A model generated the notes under the pieces. That model had not been told where the DNA came from, searched no databases, and saw nothing but the letters and a program-made list of their open reading frames with translations. A stretch of DNA of 31,166 nucleotides, taken from Spirogloea muscicola (lineage: Eukaryota > Streptophyta > Zygnematophyceae > Spirogloeales > Spirogloeaceae). Shown here in pieces: positions 29,227 through 31,166 of this stretch; within the stretch, counting starts at the first letter, position 1, and each line of letters starts with the position of its first letter. Both the position numbers and the translations under genes were made by a program. Where the stretch lies: NCBI GenBank assembly GCA_009602725.1, contig WELB01000114.1, forward strand, positions 294,474 through 325,639. Direction: 5' to 3'.

Positions 29227-31166
29227 CTAGCCAGACACGGTTGACGTGGGTGCGCCAGCCTTGCATGCGTTGATCAGTACCACGTCCAGGAGCAGACGAG
29301 GCCCACCGCCCCGGGGGGTGGCGACCACATCCAGACGCCGCACATATGGCTTGCAGCGGCTTGAGGAGATTGGCATGATGCCGGACACCTCCATCGCCGG
29401 ATGATACCCCGCCTCTCGCACAATTCCAAACATAGTGTCCCTGATTAAGTCGTGGGAGGCAATGCGCTCACCCCCCTCAACACATCTTCGCATATGAGCA
29501 GCTAGATCGATCATCGGCAATGTGGCCACACTCGCACTGGCAGATGGCAGCCAAGCAAGGGGGGGGGAGGCCGAGGCGGTGGTGGAGCGCTGTGCGAAAG
29601 AGGTTGTCTGTGAGCCGAAGGGACTAGTATATCGGCAGAGCGTTTAGCCACTCAGACGCGCCCGTGGAGCTGATGGAAAGGAGCCAGGTGGGGCCACGTC
29701 CATCGTCCTTGAGCAGTCTTTTCAATTCAAGGCGGCCTGCACGTCCCCAGCGTGAGTGTAGTGCGCCTGCGCTTTCCTGTCAGAACAGCGTGCCCATGCG
29801 GCAAAATCTACATGACCCTCTGCAGGTGTTGGTAAAGAGCGCGAGAGGTCATGCAGTGCTGCGGTCAGGGAAAGCTGGAAGGGTAGGTTCTCTGTTGCAA
29901 CACCCGCTATAGTGGGTGCTAAAACAGCCTGGCCCCTCAGGATGAAGCGACTGGAGATGGTGGAGGCCACTTGGGCCCAGCAACCCAGGTGAGCTGCTTG
30001 GGACAGGCGAGCCAGTGGACGGCACCCAAGGCCGCCTTTGCTGGTAGGAAGGGTACACTGTAGGATGGCAGCCGGCGTGGCAGATGCATTGGGATGGTCC
30101 ACCAGGCCGTGAAGAGCCTGTTGGAGTCTGGAGTCCACGGTAGAGTAGATGGCGCTTAGTGCAGAGGTGGGGGGAACAGTCCGCAACAGGTAAGTGGGAC
30201 GCTGGGCCACATAGCGGGTGAGGATGGCCACCGCAAGCTGCGTGTCCTGTAAGGAGGGGAGGGCCGGAAGGGTCTGGAGATGGTTCTCAAGGGTGGACTC
30301 CACAACTTGCTCCACATGCCGAGCAGCCCCCAACGGGGCTCCAAGCACCACCATGCCGATTGGTGGGGTCTGGCACCCAGCCGGCAGCTTGATGGAGGGA
30401 GGGATGCCGGCTGGAGACCAGGCTGAACCCTTCTCGGCCCGGATGTTGAGGCCGAGGCTGTGAAGCTCGCGCTCCAACGTGCTGTAAGCGCTGGTGACTT
30501 CAGTCGGGAGTCCCACCATGGTGGTGTCGTCGGCGTAGCTTGGGACTAGCACAGCAGGGTGGGCCTCCGCCGTATTACGCAGCGCCCGTAGGTGTGCCAG
30601 TGCAAAGAGGAACCCAACCAAAGGCTCCCTGCCGGGTGCCTGTGCTGGATTGCAAGACCACCTGTGACGTGCCCGCTCCCCAGAGCAGGCGGGAGGGTGC
30701 TCCGTAGGAGCACCGGAAGAAAGGGATGAGGGAGGGGGAATGCGTGCGCAGCTCCTCGACGATGACACCTCTGTCAACGCTGTTAAACGCATTCTTCACG
30801 TCCACTGAGAGCGCCATCCAATCGGAATTGCAATCCAGGGCATCCTGTAGACCATGAACCACTGTCTCCGCGCCTGCAGACAGCCCTGCGCCAAGCTGGT
30901 GGGGGGAGAAGTGGAGCTGCGCCGCCTCTCTGTTCTGCTGGAATAGGGTCTTTGAAACCAGTCGGGTAAGGACCTCGCCCATCGCAAGTTGGTCGGACGC
31001 CTCCGGTGGGCTTGGAAAGAGCGAGCAGGGTCCTGCTGTGAGTGCCGCCCGGGCCTTGGGTGGGAGAAGGCCGCGCGCCACCGCTTGGCACACTTTGTGC
31101 AGCAGACTGAAGTCACCCGCCTCGTCGTCCAGCCAGAGCTCGCGAAGGTGTTCAAAGAGCATGCCC
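29227..31166 (-). pseudogene. Broken non-LTR retrotransposon ORF (RT plus endonuclease-like C-terminus), 5'-truncated by the window
   Basis: Reverse transcriptase of a LINE-type mobile element, read right to left from beyond the window edge. Seen: VDVKNAFNSVDRG (motif A, Asp), a GTRQG motif, then, in a different frame, FALAHLRAL and the catalytic YADD (SYADDTTMVG). The thumb-like part follows, with PTSKGGLGCRPLARLSQAAH. Further on are LRLTDNLFRTALHHRLGLP, Cys/His residues of a zinc knuckle, SHDLIRD, and RRLDVVATP...LLLDVVL, which resembles the restriction-like endonuclease end of R2/NeSL-like elements. It is disabled: there is a frameshift in the GTRQG region (about 30690), another after 29722, an in-frame TAG near 29620, and a further shift near 29530. 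The 3' tail continues into 28725-29226. Family assignment below non-LTR is uncertain. Confidence 0.85.

Overview
This window reads as nuclear DNA of a green plant-lineage organism, most likely a unicellular chlorophyte alga. It is GC-rich, with long GCC/Ala/Pro-type runs. The genes are broken by many short GT-AG introns (13 in the thiolase, 17 in the MCM gene), and some proteins have plant/algal hallmarks: an oleosin and a PTS2-type thiolase of plant style. A trebouxiophyte-type alga would fit because oleosins are known there, but the species cannot be fixed from sequence alone. No bacterial operon, tRNA, rRNA or CRISPR was seen. Exon models below were assembled by hand, requiring splice sites, reading phase and protein-family continuity to agree.

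Layout. (1) 1-831, +: 3' part of a NOP16-like ribosome-biogenesis gene. (2) 1947-4360, -: a five-exon J-domain (DnaJ-like) protein with a likely organelle presequence, convergent with NOP16. (3) 5218-10664, + (possibly from 4827): a very long protein with a putative plastid transit peptide, one LysM domain, one membrane segment and about 1,200 residues of coiled coil containing 73-residue tandem repeats. It is divergent from the J-domain gene and is the least familiar gene here. (4) 10665-12561: gene-free, full of degraded dispersed repeats. (5) 12562-13834, +: a four-exon oleosin with an intact proline knot. (6) 14586-19116, -: peroxisomal 3-ketoacyl-CoA thiolase in 14 exons, convergent with the oleosin. 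(7) 19117-19853: a divergent promoter carrying a perfect E2F palindrome. (8) 19854-26054, +: MCM6, an 18-exon replicative helicase subunit with one GC-AG intron holding a perfect hairpin. (9) 26055-31166: repeat-rich accessory DNA made of modular short repeats, a 225-bp inverted repeat, retroelement tail fragments and, at the right edge, a broken non-LTR reverse transcriptase with a C-terminal restriction-like endonuclease region.

How the genes relate. The oleosin (storage-lipid droplet coat) and the thiolase (last step of fatty-acid beta-oxidation) are convergent neighbours and represent storage and breakdown of the same lipid. MCM6 and NOP16 are core growth genes. The E2F site next to MCM6 fits S-phase control, and the thiolase shares that intergenic region. 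Nothing shows a new multi-gene defence or metabolic cassette. The best candidates for undescribed biology are the LysM/transmembrane/coiled-coil protein, the hairpin-bearing GC-AG intron, and the modular repeat family that recurs across the window.
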